NCBI GenBank assembly: GCA_035222895.1
Contig: JAVYIG010007895.1
Location: forward strand, 31,797 to 95,796
Direction of reading: 5' to 3'
Source: Strongylocentrotus droebachiensis
Lineage: Eukaryota > Echinodermata > Echinoidea > Camarodonta > Strongylocentrotidae
Length of the DNA stretch: 64,000 bases
The first letter of the stretch is position 1. Every line of letters starts with the position of its first letter. The position numbers were made by a program, and so were the translations under genes. The notes beneath the pieces were generated by a model. The model had not been told where the DNA came from. It saw nothing but the letters and a program-made list of their open reading frames with translations, and did no database searches. Positions 11,450 through 22,416 of the stretch are shown here, piece after piece.

Positions 11450-12306
11450 GTTCTGAACAGACGATTTGCAGAGTTAGATTTAATCTCATTTTGCGCTTGC
11501 TATTCTAAGTTCGAACCTCGCAGGTATTAAAGGATTGCACATTATTTTTTAGATTATTCCTTGTGTGTGTATTGATTTTTTTCTTGTTCATTAACTTTGT
11601 CATTATTTTGTTTATGTTTTGTTTTGTTTTTGTTTTAACACGATCACAACGACATTCAATGAATCAATATCAGGGTAGTTTAATATCCTTTGAACTATAT
11701 TACCTTTATAGAAATAGTGTTCGGACCCATAATACTTCATTATCATGTTCGCACATCTTAGGCGGTGGCGCACATGGCTATAGGCATTTCAGCCCTTGGT
11801 TAAATCGTGGAGCTAGTTAATAACTCCATGGTTGAATGTTGGTCGAATGTCTTTGCTAGCGTGCTTGTTGTCGTTGTTGCTGTTGCCGTTGTTTCATTTA
11901 TCATGGTCTTTGCTAATGTGTTTCTTCGCTTGTTGGTTTATGATCCATTTCATTTTCAAGGCAACTTCGTCTTTTATATCCCCTTCTCAACTTTCAGTTG
12001 TCCAAAACATGCATGGTTTATCCTGTATGCGATGTCAATGTTCTTTGAGGTGGATCCCCAAGTACCTATCTCATTCTGGTAAAGCGGTCACCGCGAAACC
12101 ACGATGACCACCAACGAAACCACTGTCACCGTCATCGTTGGCCGCAGAGTATTCTCCAATATGAAAATGGTTTTGCTAATCAGGAACTTGATCCTTTTTA
12201 GGTGCGAGATGTGACAGCGAATGACATTGGAAGTTGAGAGTTTTCTCGAGTATGCTTCAGGAGTATTTTGTGTGTATTTCTTTCACTGTCTTTCCATCTA
12301 TTTTTA
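11450..12306. other. Unannotated stretch
   Basis: No repeat boundary or gene was recognised. Two overlapping open frames of 91 codons (11807-12107) are Val/Phe-rich, in different frames of the same T-rich DNA, with no domain I can name. Confidence 0.45.
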
Positions 12307-12311
12307 ATCTC

Positions 12312-12482
12312 TGCCCCCCCCTCTCTTCTCTCCCCTCTCTCTCTTTCCACTATCTCTCTCTCCCCCTCTCTAATTCTCTCTCTCTCTCTTTCTCTTCCTC
12401 CCTTTCTCTCCCCCTTTCCCCTCCCCTCTCTCGCTCTTTTTCTTTCTCCCTCTCTCTCTCTCTCTCTCTCTCAATCTCTCTG
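12312..12482 (+). repeat. CT-rich polypyrimidine tract
   Basis: CTCTCT dinucleotide runs alternate with CCCC and TTT interruptions. They produce Ser/Leu-rich frames on the plus strand and Arg/Glu-rich frames on the minus strand. Neither is a gene. A smaller CT run follows at 12593-12616. Confidence 0.93.
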
Positions 12483-12616
12483 ACTTTGTCCCCTCTTTAA
12501 ACCCACATCCCTTCAGATATATCTCGGTCTCTCCTGGTCTTATCACTTTCCTTCCCAACGATCCACTATACTTCCCCCAACCATTTCACTTACTCTCTCT
12601 CTCTCTTCCTCTCTCG

Positions 12617-14170
12617 TTTTTTAAATAAATATTCCTCTTCTTTCTTCTTCAAATAGCGCTCCCTTTTTCTCTCTTATGCCCGGTGAACACAGGGTGTTAT
12701 TCCGCCTGCGTTATTCTCTGCGCCAATCAAGCCTTTGAAGACAAATAGTTCATTATTATGCCATTAATTTATCGAATTATAATTACTCTTTTCACTCTTT
12801 TGCGAGTCTCGCTCTTTCCATTTTCGAGTGACGCGTCAAAGATCGCGTCATTCGCTGACGCAGTTCTACGTCAATCGAAATTACGTCTCGAGGATAACGT
12901 GCTATGAGGATAACAAACAAACATGGCGCACGTCCCCCATCTCAAGCTTGTTTACTTCATGCATTTCAAGGTTTTTCAATTAACCCCGTACCTTTCTTTA
13001 CGACTCTTTTTCCAGACGTGATGTTATTATCATTAATCGGCTATTCTACTAATCATTTATTCAAACACCGGCCATCTGTTTTGGTCGAGCTATAACCGGT
13101 GCACTACAAAGACGCGCAGGCATCTTATTTATTCGAAATCATCTTGCAGAATTAATTTGTGGAGAGAAAACCGGACACGGGAATAAAATCCATATTGGTT
13201 TCAACGTCTTTGTATCGCTTTGTTTTTAGGGGCACTAGAATTACTGTAGACTCCAACTTCATGGCTTTGCTCGGGAAAAGTATTATAACCGTGATAATGT
13301 CAACGTCAAACGTGTACTGCAATATCGTTTTAGATGGCCTGAATAAAAATGGTTCTTGAAAGCCCTCTCCCCCTTTTTTTCTTCGGGCGGAGGTGGACCT
13401 TTAGGGCAATACTATTAGTTGCGTGGTATTCGCCCCACCCCTACCGAATATGTTTTGCTCGGGGTCATTACCCATTTTAGCTTTACAGTATGCATCCTAT
13501 CTCGGTAAAGACGATTTAAAAATAAAATTAAGCTGACTCCAAACGTATTTTGGTTACACTTGCTTTCTTTTATGATTCGCACTCTTAACATGTTACGTTT
13601 CCTTATGCCCCGATTTGAGAAATTATGTTTCTTCGCTGATAAACTGGACCTTTATACTTGTAAGCAACGTACTTTTTAAGCGATCTCACCTTTCTTTTTA
13701 TGGGGGTGCTTTTCCGTTTGGCCTATGTATATTTGTTAATATTTATGTTACCATAGTAACCATACATTATTTATCTGTCATCTTCCTTCTTCTCTCTCCT
13801 CTCCTTCGCCCCGGTGGTGCCTAGGTTGATTGTAGTTCGTGTGCCTTCCCATCTATCTACATCTACCTTCCCTCTCCTTCAGTTCCTCGCTCTTTCCTTC
13901 ACATACTTCCATCTTCTCGCCCTTCCTTCAATCTTTCTTCCGCTCTCTGTCCTATCCTTCCCTATCACTACATATCATGTCCATTACTTCCACCGTTGTC
14001 CAGCGCACTTTGCAAAACAATTTGTTGTGGTGAAAAACCTCGACTTTTGCGCTGACATTTTCTTGAAGACCTCCACTCGACTTAGGAGTTTTAGCCGATG
14101 ACAAAAAAGAAAAACGTCATGATATTGCTTCGCTTAGCTTGATGAAGCAAGACTCTGATAAATGGCTGTC
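12617..14170. other. Unannotated stretch with a CpG- and CGTCA-rich patch
   Basis: At 12785-12935 the sequence is rich in CG and in ACGTCA/TGACGC-like words (GACGCGTCAAAGATCGCGTC, CTACGTCAATC, ATTACGTCTCG), followed by ACATGGCGCACG. This could be a decayed element of the same sort as 62830-63516, or a small regulatory region. I could not decide. The rest shows nothing recognisable. Confidence 0.4.
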
Positions 14171-14188
14171 AATTGGGGGCCCTGTTAC

Positions 14189-14465
14189 ACCCACAAATGT
14201 AATAACTCCCACAAATGTAATAACGCCCACAAATGTAATAACACTTTACCCACAAATGTAACAACACCCACAAATGTAATAACACTTTACCCACAAATGT
14301 AATAATTTCACCCACAAATGTAATAACCACTTTACCCACAAATGTAATAATTTTGAATCACCCACAAATGTAATAATGACTTTACCCACAAATGTAATAA
14401 ATTTGAAGTGATATTTTGAATCACCCACAAATGTAATAATGACTTTACCCACAAATGTAATAAAT
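14189..14465 (+). repeat. Left-arm minisatellite, CCCACAAATGTAATAA unit
   Basis: Twelve units of a conserved 16-base motif are separated by variable spacers: ACT, ACG, ACACTTTA, TTTCA, TTTTGAATCA. The alternating spacers suggest a higher-order unit of two motifs (CACTTTA then AACA or TTTCA). The right arm keeps the same spacer order inverted, so the arms were copied from each other after the array formed. Confidence 0.9.
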
Positions 14466-14494
14466 TTGAAGGGATATTTTGTCGAATTTAAAAC

Positions 14495-15035
14495 TAAAAC
14501 CCTGTAATAAAGCATGGGTATAGCGCGCAGTCTTTGCTCCAGACCCGGTTATTTCAAAAAATTAAAAAATCTTCAAAACTAAGACCCCATCAAGACCCGG
14601 TAATAAAGCATGGGTTTAGAGCGTAGTTTTTCTTCCAGACCCGGTTATTTCAAAACTTTTTAAAAATCTTCATAACTAAGACCCCATCATCTTATTCCTG
14701 TGGAAGAACATAAGTATTGAGTGTAGTCTTTCCTCCAAACCCGGTTTTTCAAAAGTTAAAAAACAAACAAAAAACAAAACAAAACAAAAACCTTTTAAAC
14801 TAAGACCCCTCTATCTTCCAAATTAAGACCCGGTAATAAAGCATGGGATTAGAACGTAGTCTTTACTTCAGACTCGGTTATTTAAAAAAAAAAATCTTCA
14901 ATCTAAGACCTCACCATCTCATTCCTGTGGAATAACATGGGTATAGAGCGTAGTGTTTCCTCCAGACCCGGTTATTTCAAAGGAAATAGAAATTTAAACA
15001 AATCTTCGAAACTAAGACCCACCATCTTATTCCTC
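14495..15035 (+). repeat. ~110-bp degenerate tandem repeat inside the foldback
   Basis: About five units share AATAAAGCATGGGTATAG, GTAGTCTTTCCTCCAGACCC, GGTTATTTCAAAA, AATCTTCAAAACTAAGACCC and, in some, CATCTTATTCCTGTGGAA. Unit lengths vary because of A-rich insertions (for example near 14760-14790). No reading frame survives across units. Confidence 0.8.
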
Positions 15036-15571
15036 TTTTTTTTCATTTAAAAATAAATTACATTATTACATATGTGGATACAACACGTCACAAATAAATG
15101 ATTGGTCGGCGGTCACACGAACTGACGAATCAGTCAAAATGGTCCATAATATAACACACAGAGGAGGGACCGATTCGATTGTTCGTTGACCGTCGACGAT
15201 TTCTTAATCATGTAAATATTCTAACGCCCACAAATATCCTTGAAATTCAATGTTCGTAGAAAAAAAAGTAATTGAATAAGTGACCTTAAATGTATTTAAA
15301 TATTGACGCTGATTGTTCTATGCTTTTGATTTCTACAATATCTTCTGGTCTTTCTGGATATTGTACTACAATGAAGTAATTGATATATCTGCCTGATTTA
15401 AGTGCTCAATATTAAGAACGTCTCCGTCACAGTTTTGTTTATTGCTGTGATTTGTTGTAACTTGAGTGTTCTGACACTGCTCATTACCATGGAGCTACAA
15501 CCACGAGTGAGGGGACTCCCCCGAAAGAAATGTCAGACATAATCTCTAATCGAGAACCTAGGACACCTACC

Positions 15572-15900
15572 CCCCCCCCCTGCCAACTACCCCCAGCTAA
15601 CTACCCCCTAGAATGATAACCCCCCCCCCCCCCCCAGCTAACTACCCCTGGACATCTACCCCGGACAATACCCCCCCCCGGACATCTACCCCAAGTCAAG
15701 TACCCCCGGACATCTATCCCCGGGCAACTACCCCAAGACATCTACCCCCCCCCCCCGTCAAATACCCCCGGACATCCCCCCCAATCCAACTATCCCCTTC
15801 CAACTACCCCCAGCCAACTTCCCCCAGTCAACTACCCCCACCCTGAAAACTACCCCCGGACATCTACCCCCATCCAACTACACCCGGGCAACTACCCCCA
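15572..15900 (+). repeat. C-rich minisatellite (CCAACTACCCCC / GGACATCTACCCC)
   Basis: Units of 10-13 bases alternate CCAACTACCCCC and CCGGACATCTACCCC types, with C runs up to 16 (15620-15635). The same units appear inverted at 15902-16064, so the two blocks can form a long hairpin in the middle of the foldback element. The Pro/Thr-rich open frame near 15613-15846 is a by-product. Confidence 0.9.
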
Positions 15901-15901
15901 A

Positions 15902-16064
15902 CTACCGGGTAGATGTCCGGGGGGGGGGTAGTTGGAGGGGGGTTAGTTGTCCAGGGGGAGGGGTAGTTGGATGGGGTAAGATGTCCGGGGGTAGGTAGAT
16001 GTCCGGGGAGGGGGTAGTTGACTGGGGGTAGATGTCCGGGGGTAGTTAGCTAGGTGGTAGTTAG
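15902..16064 (-). repeat. Inverted G-rich partner of the minisatellite
   Basis: GGTAGATGTCCGGGGG and GGGGTAGTTGGA units are reverse complements of those at 15572-15900, starting almost at the point of symmetry. Together they form an inner palindrome nested in the outer foldback. Confidence 0.9.
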
Positions 16065-16360
16065 CTATACCCATGCTTTATTACAGGGTTTTAGTTTTGA
16101 ACAAATTCTACAAAATATCACTTCAAATTTATTACATTTGTGGGTAAAGTCATTATTACATTTGTGGGTGATTCAAAATATCACTTCAAATTTATTACAT
16201 TTGTGGGTAAAGTGGTTATTACATTTGTGGGTGAAATTATTACATTTGTGGGTAAAGTGTTATTACATTTGTGGGTGTTGTTACATTTGTGGGTAAAGTG
16301 TTATTACATTTGTGGGCGTTATTACATTTGTGGGAGTTATTACATTTGTGGGTGTAACAG

Positions 16361-17290
16361 GCCCTCGTAAATCTCCCTGTTTTAGTCGGGATATAGCGTC
16401 GAAAGACTCGAAAATAGGGCGAGACACATCACAATAAATGGGGCACGAAACCGCGTCTGATCAGGGTAATGGCGAAACGGAGACAAGCACATCACTTTCT
16501 GTCCCTCCGGTACATAACCTGCGCCCTGGAGAGACACGGCCCCATTCACATTCGGAGGATACAAACGTACTTAGCCAAGTTATCAGCATGCCCTTTGCGC
16601 ATGCACGAAGCGTCATTTCGATAAACGATGTACCCTCCGCTAATCAAGGCTTTGTGGACATTCGTTAATGCGCCAATAATTCAACGCAAACCTACGCCAA
16701 TAAAATGACGCATCGTGTTCAACGGGCGTGTTAAGAGAGCCGTGCACTGATTTTGAGGGCAAAGTTGTTCCAAGAATACCACTAGAAAGCACTCCGCGGG
16801 GCCAACTGAAGGAGGTATTTCGGCGGCGCCATCGGGTTACCCTTTGAGGGCCGCTGATGGACAATCATACCGTCAAAATGAATCTTATAAAACGGAAGGA
16901 GGACACATATTATGCCCTCTGTGACAAACGCTCTTATTTCAAATGTGAACCGAGCCATGAGGAGTTCAGTTGTCTCATCATGTTTTGTCCGCATGTTTGG
17001 AGCCCAGACCCATGTAATAGATGGGCGCTGCGATTTCCTCAACACAGTAGAAGAAGTAGAAGAAGAAGACGAAGTGATCTCTCGAGTTTCAACTTTTGAG
17101 TGGATTGATTGGAAGCAGTGTTTGCAGGAAATGTGAGGAACCCGAACATGAGTTGTGAGCAAAGAGAATAGCGTCCATGTGAAGAGCAAGCGGATACCCG
17201 TCAACTCGTGAAGCTCGTGAAGGTGTGTTGTTCACTTTGCTTCGCCCAAGATTGTCGCTCTGATATGCTTTGTATAGCTTAGTTCAGTTC
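16361..17290. other. Higher-CpG stretch with small open frames, nothing recognised
   Basis: This stretch is richer in CG than its surroundings. It holds several 60-140 codon frames on both strands (for example 16438-16668 plus, 16912-17136 plus, 16782-17204 minus). The plus frame at 16438 has fairly even amino-acid use. I cannot name a domain, a splice pattern or a promoter, and the frames overlap each other. It is the most gene-like unexplained stretch in the left half, but unproven. Confidence 0.3.
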
Positions 17291-17293
17291 GTA

Positions 17294-17519
17294 TGTTTGT
17301 TTGTTTGTTTGTTTGTTTGTTTGTTTTACATGACTACTAATAAAGCATGTGTATGCTTGTGATTAATCAACTAGGGGACCAACGGCTTTTTAAGTCCTCT
17401 CCAAGGGACTCTGTAATGAGGATTAATGCATTACCAAAGGGCGCTAGCGCATCGACTTGGTTTGGAATCCTGGACCTCCCAGTAACGACACAACTGCTCT
17501 ACCACTGAGCCATTATGCC
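17294..17519 (-). mobile_element. SINE-alpha copy 1, tRNA-derived, AAAC tail
   Basis: On the minus strand the head reads ATAATGGCTCAGTGGTAGAG (A-box-like), followed by a B-box region decayed to GGATTCCAAACC. A body then runs through GATGCGCTAGCGCCCTTTGG and ACAAGCATACACATGCTTTA to an (AAAC)n tail at 17294-17326. This is the best full-length member here and shows the tail structure missing elsewhere. Such elements are transcribed by RNA polymerase III and copied by a LINE. Confidence 0.85.
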
Positions 17520-18187
17520 TGTTTGTTCCCCCTTTCCCCTGAAATATTCAAATATGTGTGTACATTATTTATATGTATTATTGAGTAATTGGTATGAATA
17601 CAAACATGAACTGGAAATGAAGTGCACATATTGAAAACATCATGCTTTCAAACAAAGACATCCATCATGTGCGCTATTTTTACTTTTATTTATTCCTTCT
17701 CCTTTTCTTTTCTTCTTCTCTTTCCAGTTCTTGTTCAAACATCCGAGAGCGCTCAGCTGGTTTGGTGACTAACCCTTGCAGGCATCGTTAAGGAAAAGGA
17801 CCGAGACAGGTTTCGCATTTCTAAGGTAAATTAATAGTAGTTCGTCGCTTTATATATAAATACGAGGTGGAATTTCATTAATATTAAGAGACCCGGAGGC
17901 GAAAATGAGTAAATAACGAGGTAAGGTTGGGTAGGAGATAGAAAGAGATACGGATCAGAAGACTCGAGATTCGTACGTTGGTAATGACGTATTGGATGAC
18001 TTCGAGGATGAAAATGTATTCCCGCTCTCTTCGAAGATTACCATCGATCCTATTTCTCTTGTTTCGAAGATTTTAAACATCATTGAAGATTTATGACGTG
18101 GCTTAATTGATATTGGATCTGTTTGTTGATTTTAAAGTGATAATCACCTGCATCTGCATTTTTTCGCACTGAAGTTTAGAATCAATC
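17520..18187. other. Unannotated stretch
   Basis: A pyrimidine run followed by CAG near 17690-17727 looks like a splice acceptor by composition, but no credible exon follows. I see no repeats with partners in the window. Confidence 0.45.
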
Positions 18188-18533
18188 TTAAAGTGACTCG
18201 GTAACAAAATCCTGGATTTAGCTCAGGCTGCAATCATAACTATAAACCAGTCAGGAATCTCATGACTTTTACAAGCCGATCGTCTGTCTGATTATCGAGA
18301 TATTTATGATTGTACATCGAAACTTTTCCTAACGGTTTGTATAACACTACAGTCTATTAGGGAAAATAAGTATGGTAAAACCGGTCACTCAAAGATTTTT
18401 ACTTTTTCGAGGCACTTCATGATCATTTCGAAGCGCAATTTTTGTAGGGCTTCAATATTACACCACATCACAGACACTGATAACACTTAGGGCCGTGCAT
18501 CTCAGATTAAACATTGTTAAACGATGCTTTTAA
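18188..18533 (+). mobile_element. TTAA-C MITE, copy 1
   Basis: This 346-bp copy is bounded by TTAA at 18188-18191 and 18530-18533. It matches 53878-54264 and 61212-61601 across AATCCTGGATTTAGCTCA, ACAAGCCGATCG.CTGTCTGA, ACACTACAGTCTATT and GGTCACTCAAAGATTTTTAC. Its ends (TTAAAGTGACTCGG and, inverted, TTAAAAGCATCG) have drifted from the TTAAAGGGATC consensus seen in the copy at 61212. Confidence 0.85.
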
Positions 18534-19130
18534 GAAAAAAACAAAGATAGAGAGAAACACCCTTTCCGATGTCCATGTATCTCCCCGTATATCTGCCGTA
18601 ATGGCCTTGCGAGCTAGAATAACATTTCTCAATGGTATAAATATCCCTATAATGGTCTAACCATCTTCCAAGATGGATCGTTTCAGCAGTCAGACGCAAT
18701 GCATGATTTTCCAAGAATCGAGTCATTCGGAGGATTTATATCATTAGGAAAGATAGGTATTCATAATATATTTATTTCTTTTGGAAAGAACGACCGCTCT
18801 GAGATTTCCATTCATTATATTCTTAGCCATGATATAGATTATATAGATGGCCAATAAAAGCAGAAGATGTATGTTTATGATGATGCAAAACGATTCTCGT
18901 GCCTGTCCCTGCAAACATACAAATTAGACGCAGTAACCGAATCACCGCTGCCTAATTCAACTTCAAACCAAGCACCATTGATTTCCATCCGGTGAGCGTT
19001 CAGCATCCAGCATTGAACAGACGGTTGAAGACTCTCTCAAAGACGTCTTCGGTCGTTACCTATCAGTGGTGATTTCCAAAAGTCTAAATCTTCCTTTCAT
19101 CCTGTTCATGTAGTTGAACGTGTAGATGAC
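18534..19130. other. Unannotated stretch
   Basis: No repeat partners or genes were recognised. Confidence 0.45.
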
Positions 19131-19703
19131 ACCTCAGTCACACGACTCACACCGCCAAACCGACTCCGAACCGACTCCGAACCGACTCCGAACCAACCGA
19201 TTTAATATCTCTTCAGAGATGGGGGTGTTTTCAAAAAGTCTAAGTTGGACTTAAGTTGGACTTAAACTATGGCAGACCATTCATGCCACTCGTTCCTCTC
19301 ACCAGTGGTTTATCAAGGGATGTGCAAATCGTGATTCTGTGATAGTACATTGCTGAAGGAAAATACAAATTATGTTCCACTTATGGCTTTGACTTATACT
19401 AAAGAAACTCTTCAACCTGATGAAAATCAGAGGGAAAATACTCAATAAATTATGATCTTTACATCATTTTCTTTATCTCCAACAATGAACCATCAACATA
19501 ATGTAAATGCTTGTAGATTGCTGACCCCAATCTACCCGTCCCTTTAGAGACAAATGCAAGGAATAAAATCTCTATTTTCACGAATTGTCAGAGCAACCAG
19601 TATCATGAACGGCCTGCCATAGTTCAAGTCCGACTTAAGTCGATTTTAGTCTTTGTGAAACTGAAACACCCCTGATTTCGGTCTCGTCGGTGTGACCGAG
19701 GTA
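19131..19703. mobile_element. Outer MITE (ACCTCAGTCACAC ends) hosting a second MITE
   Basis: The left end ACCTCAGTCACACGACTC.. and the right end, read inverted, ACCTCGGTCACACCGACGAGAC, match imperfectly. After the left end comes a small tandem repeat, three units of GACTCCGAACC (about 19155-19192). The middle is occupied by the element at 19217-19673, so the host was already in place when that element arrived. A related short palindrome lies at 24040-24150. Confidence 0.6.
19217..19673. mobile_element. Inner MITE (GGGGTGTTTC / GACTTAAGT ends)
   Basis: The left end GGGGGTGTTTTCAAAAAGTC, followed by TAAGTTGGACTTAAACTATGGC, is mirrored at the right by GCCATAGTTCAAGTCCGACT..AGTC..GAAAC..ACACCCCT. 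The copy is flanked by GAT on both sides, a possible 3-bp target duplication. Length is about 457 bp and there is no coding capacity. It lies inside the element at 19131-19703. Confidence 0.75.
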
Positions 19704-20020
19704 TAATGGAAAAAGGAAAACGAGCGGCCATTGAGATGGGCAATTTTCCTCGCTCATTCTCTTCCCCCATCTTCCTAATTACCAGAACCGTGGTTCGAAT
19801 GCAGCGCGTGGATTTCTCGTCCTGACTTTCATTAGCGTTTATCCCAAGATCAAGTATAACCGGGAAGGATGGAGAAGAGAAAAGTAATAAAAGTCGCCTC
19901 AGTATTTTCAGAGATATTTTGTTTTATTTCATTAGGGGGTTCTTGATGATCCTTTGGTTTATGATGTCTTTTAGTTTGTTGATACTCCTGCATCGTGTTT
20001 ACAGTATAATAAGGATGGTG

Positions 20021-20098
20021 AAGAGAGAGTGAGAGAGAAGGAGAGAGAGAGAAGGAGGGAGGGGGAGATATAGATAAAGAGAGGGAGGGAGATAGACC
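20021..20098 (-). repeat. GA-rich purine tract
   Basis: GAGAGA runs alternate with GGAGG. The minus-strand frame over it is Ser/Leu/Pro-rich low complexity and is not a gene. Confidence 0.9.
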
Positions 20099-20373
20099 GC
20101 CGGGTGAACCCTCAAAAGTGCCTTAGTTTTTGTGTTTTGTGACCCATCCTCGGCATCTACTTGAAAATGACCTCTAATGTGTAGAAAAATATACTGAAGA
20201 TGATGGTACAAATCGTCAGTAGAAAAAATTGCACACAAATTAATAATGTCCAGATCAATTTTTAATAAATATGACAAACGCCCTCTTGGGTCCAGTCTGA
20301 GACAGCTGTGTATTATGCTATGGGGGAATGAATTGTATCGATGTCGAGCAAAGCTGCAGTGCAGTCAAAATAT

Positions 20374-20620
20374 TCCCCTTTCCTCATTCCTTCCCTTTCC
20401 CCTCTTTCCTCATTCCTTCCCTTTCTCTCTCTTTCTCTCCTTATCCCCTCTCATTCTCCCCCCTTTTTTTTTCTTCTTTCCCCCTCTCTCTCTCTCTCTT
20501 TGTCTCTTTCTTCCTCTTTCCTCACTCCCCCTCTCTCACTCTTCATCCCGTTCCCTCCCTTTCTCTCTTTCCCATTCCCTCTCCCCCTCACTCTTTCCCA
20601 CCTCTCTATCTCTTTCTATG
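20374..20620 (+). repeat. CT-rich polypyrimidine tract
   Basis: About 250 bases are nearly pure C and T, including repeats of CCCTTTCCTCATTCCTT. Three overlapping Ser/Leu/Pro/Phe-rich frames (up to 150 codons) cover it; all three frames stay open, which shows that composition and not selection keeps them open. Confidence 0.93.
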
Positions 20621-20967
20621 TCATACCCTTCAATATATATTTCAGGGAATGGCATATCTTTAAATAAAATAAATCACAATTTAAAACAAAGTTTGTAAGG
20701 CATGTTTCGTCCTTGTTTTCACGAAGTGACGGTAGTGAGGAAAACCGTAACGCAAAGTGAATGCAATTTTTTTTCACTACCGTCATTACTTTGACCAATT
20801 ATAATCTGGTTTTACATCAAATATATGACATATTACTATCTCATATTCTTAAAATACATGGTCAATAATATTGTAAGCCTGCTTGACTACATGGATACTG
20901 CTCTTCAGGTTGATGTAGAGAAATCATTCATCATCAGTTATACAACACATTGTCAATTCACATTAAA

Positions 20968-21452
20968 ATATTTTCAATAAACATTCTTTTAAGCGATTTC
21001 ATGTATGTATGTTTTAGCAAAAATACACATAAAATATACTTTATAGATATAACATTATAGATAAAAAAATTATATATGGATGGCAGGGTCGCAGCCTCTG
21101 CTATTCTGAATATGAACTATGAATATTCTTCTTCAGTCTAACATATATATCTAAATCATGTTCTTTAACATTTCCAGCAGGTAATTTCATACATTTATCC
21201 AAATGCCATTTAGTAAAAGTTATCTGCTTTATCGAATCTGGCGGAAATTGGCAAAAAAGAGCATCGCAAGAAAGGTCTTTACATTGAATTTCCAAAAAAG
21301 GCTTTACATTTACAAGTAATATTTTCAATAACTAACATTCTTTCAAGCAATTGCTCAAAAAGCATTACTACATGTATGTATGTTTTAGCAAAACAAACAT
21401 AAAATATACATTGTAAATAAAATAAAAAGTTTCATGGATGAGAGGGTCGCGA
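20968..21452 (+). repeat. Pair of ~120-bp direct repeats, about 360 bp apart
   Basis: 20975-21092 and 21328-21452 share CAATAA..AACATTCTTT.AAGC, CATGTATGTATGTTTTAGCAAAA, ACATAAAATATAC and ATGGAT..GAGGGTCGC-like blocks. They are diverged. They may be two copies of one decayed element or an old tandem duplication. Confidence 0.65.
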
Positions 21453-22208
21453 GAGAGAGAGAGATCTGAGATACCATGATTACATTTTAGCAAACACATA
21501 TTGAGTCCTGCCTGATCTGGGTGAAACTGGTTCGTTCTAACTAAATCAAACTGATTCTTTAATTAATTTCCGAAGAATCTGATTTGTTACGAATCGAGGG
21601 CAATAAATTGGGATCTAGCGGGATGAGTTTACACCGGAATGAGATTCCTAAACCTGAGACTATAATCATGGAACTACGTCCATGCTATAATTAATCATTT
21701 TTTGAGATGTTACGAAACATTAACATTACACAAGTCTTGTTGCACTAAGATAGCATACATATATCATGAATTTACCATCTGCTTTCTTCTGGTACATACT
21801 GCGTTCCTCACTGATAATGCTCAATTTACAATTTAACCCACGCTGAATGTATAGTTCTTAGTTGGTATAGATGGGAATGTATACAAGAGGCCATTTTGGT
21901 AATGTAATCAAATTTAATGCAAACATGTTTATTAAGTGCCTCGTTATAAATTATTTCATTCACCTGTTATGAATAATTGTATTTCAATAGACAGAATGCG
22001 ATTTGCATAGATTAATTGTTGCTAGGTAGGACAAACGTATGGCTTGTCCACCCTAACAACACGAACATGGTCTACGGAGTTATGTAGGCCACACCCAAGT
22101 GGTAGCCATACTGTACAGGCAGAGTTTGTTTCAAAATTGTATCACCAACAGTTTAATGGTCAATTCTCACTTTGTGAATATCCAGACTTCATCTTTGATA
22201 AGAAAACG
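21453..22208. other. Unannotated AT-rich stretch
   Basis: A short GA run lies at about 21451-21465. I recognise nothing else. Confidence 0.45.
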
Positions 22209-22210
22209 AT

Positions 22211-22416
22211 TCTTCTTCTTCTTCTTCTTCTTCTTCTTCTTCTTCTTCTTCTTCTTCTCCTTATTCTTCTTCTTCTTCTTCTTCTTCTTTCTTCTTCTTC
22301 TTCTTTCTTCTTCTTCTTGTTCTTCTTCTTCTTCTATTTCTTCTTCTTCTTCTTCTTCTTCTTCTTCTTCTTCTTCTTCTTCTTCTTCTTTTTCTTCTTT
22401 GGGGGGGGGGGGGGGG
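22211..22416 (+). repeat. CTT microsatellite ending in G16
   Basis: About 190 bases of CTT repeat with few interruptions end at G16 (22401-22416). The two simple repeats are directly joined. Leu, Phe and Ser runs in the three plus frames and Arg/Glu runs on the minus strand are artefacts. Confidence 0.95.

Larger units (their letters stand above)
14182..16360. mobile_element. Foldback-type element with minisatellite arms
   Basis: This 2.18-kb element begins CTGTTACACCCACAAATG and ends with the exact inverse, CATTTGTGGGTGTAACAG. It is flanked on both sides by GCC, a possible 3-bp target duplication. Its arms (14182-14522 and about 16066-16360) are inverted copies, each built from a CCCACAAATGTAATAA unit: 12 units on the left and 10 in inverse form on the right. 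The core contains a ~110-bp tandem repeat and an inverted C-rich/G-rich minisatellite. No transposase frame was found. Foldback elements such as Drosophila FB have this architecture, but relationship is only inferred. Confidence 0.85.

Noticed and set aside
14189..14465. Regular short direct repeats resembling a CRISPR array.
   Set aside because: Repeat units are 16 bases with 3-10 base spacers, spacers are not unique, the array is mirrored in an inverted arm, and the DNA is eukaryotic.
17690..17790. Pyrimidine tract plus CAG as a splice acceptor with an exon behind it.
   Set aside because: All three frames downstream close quickly and there is no matching donor or upstream exon.
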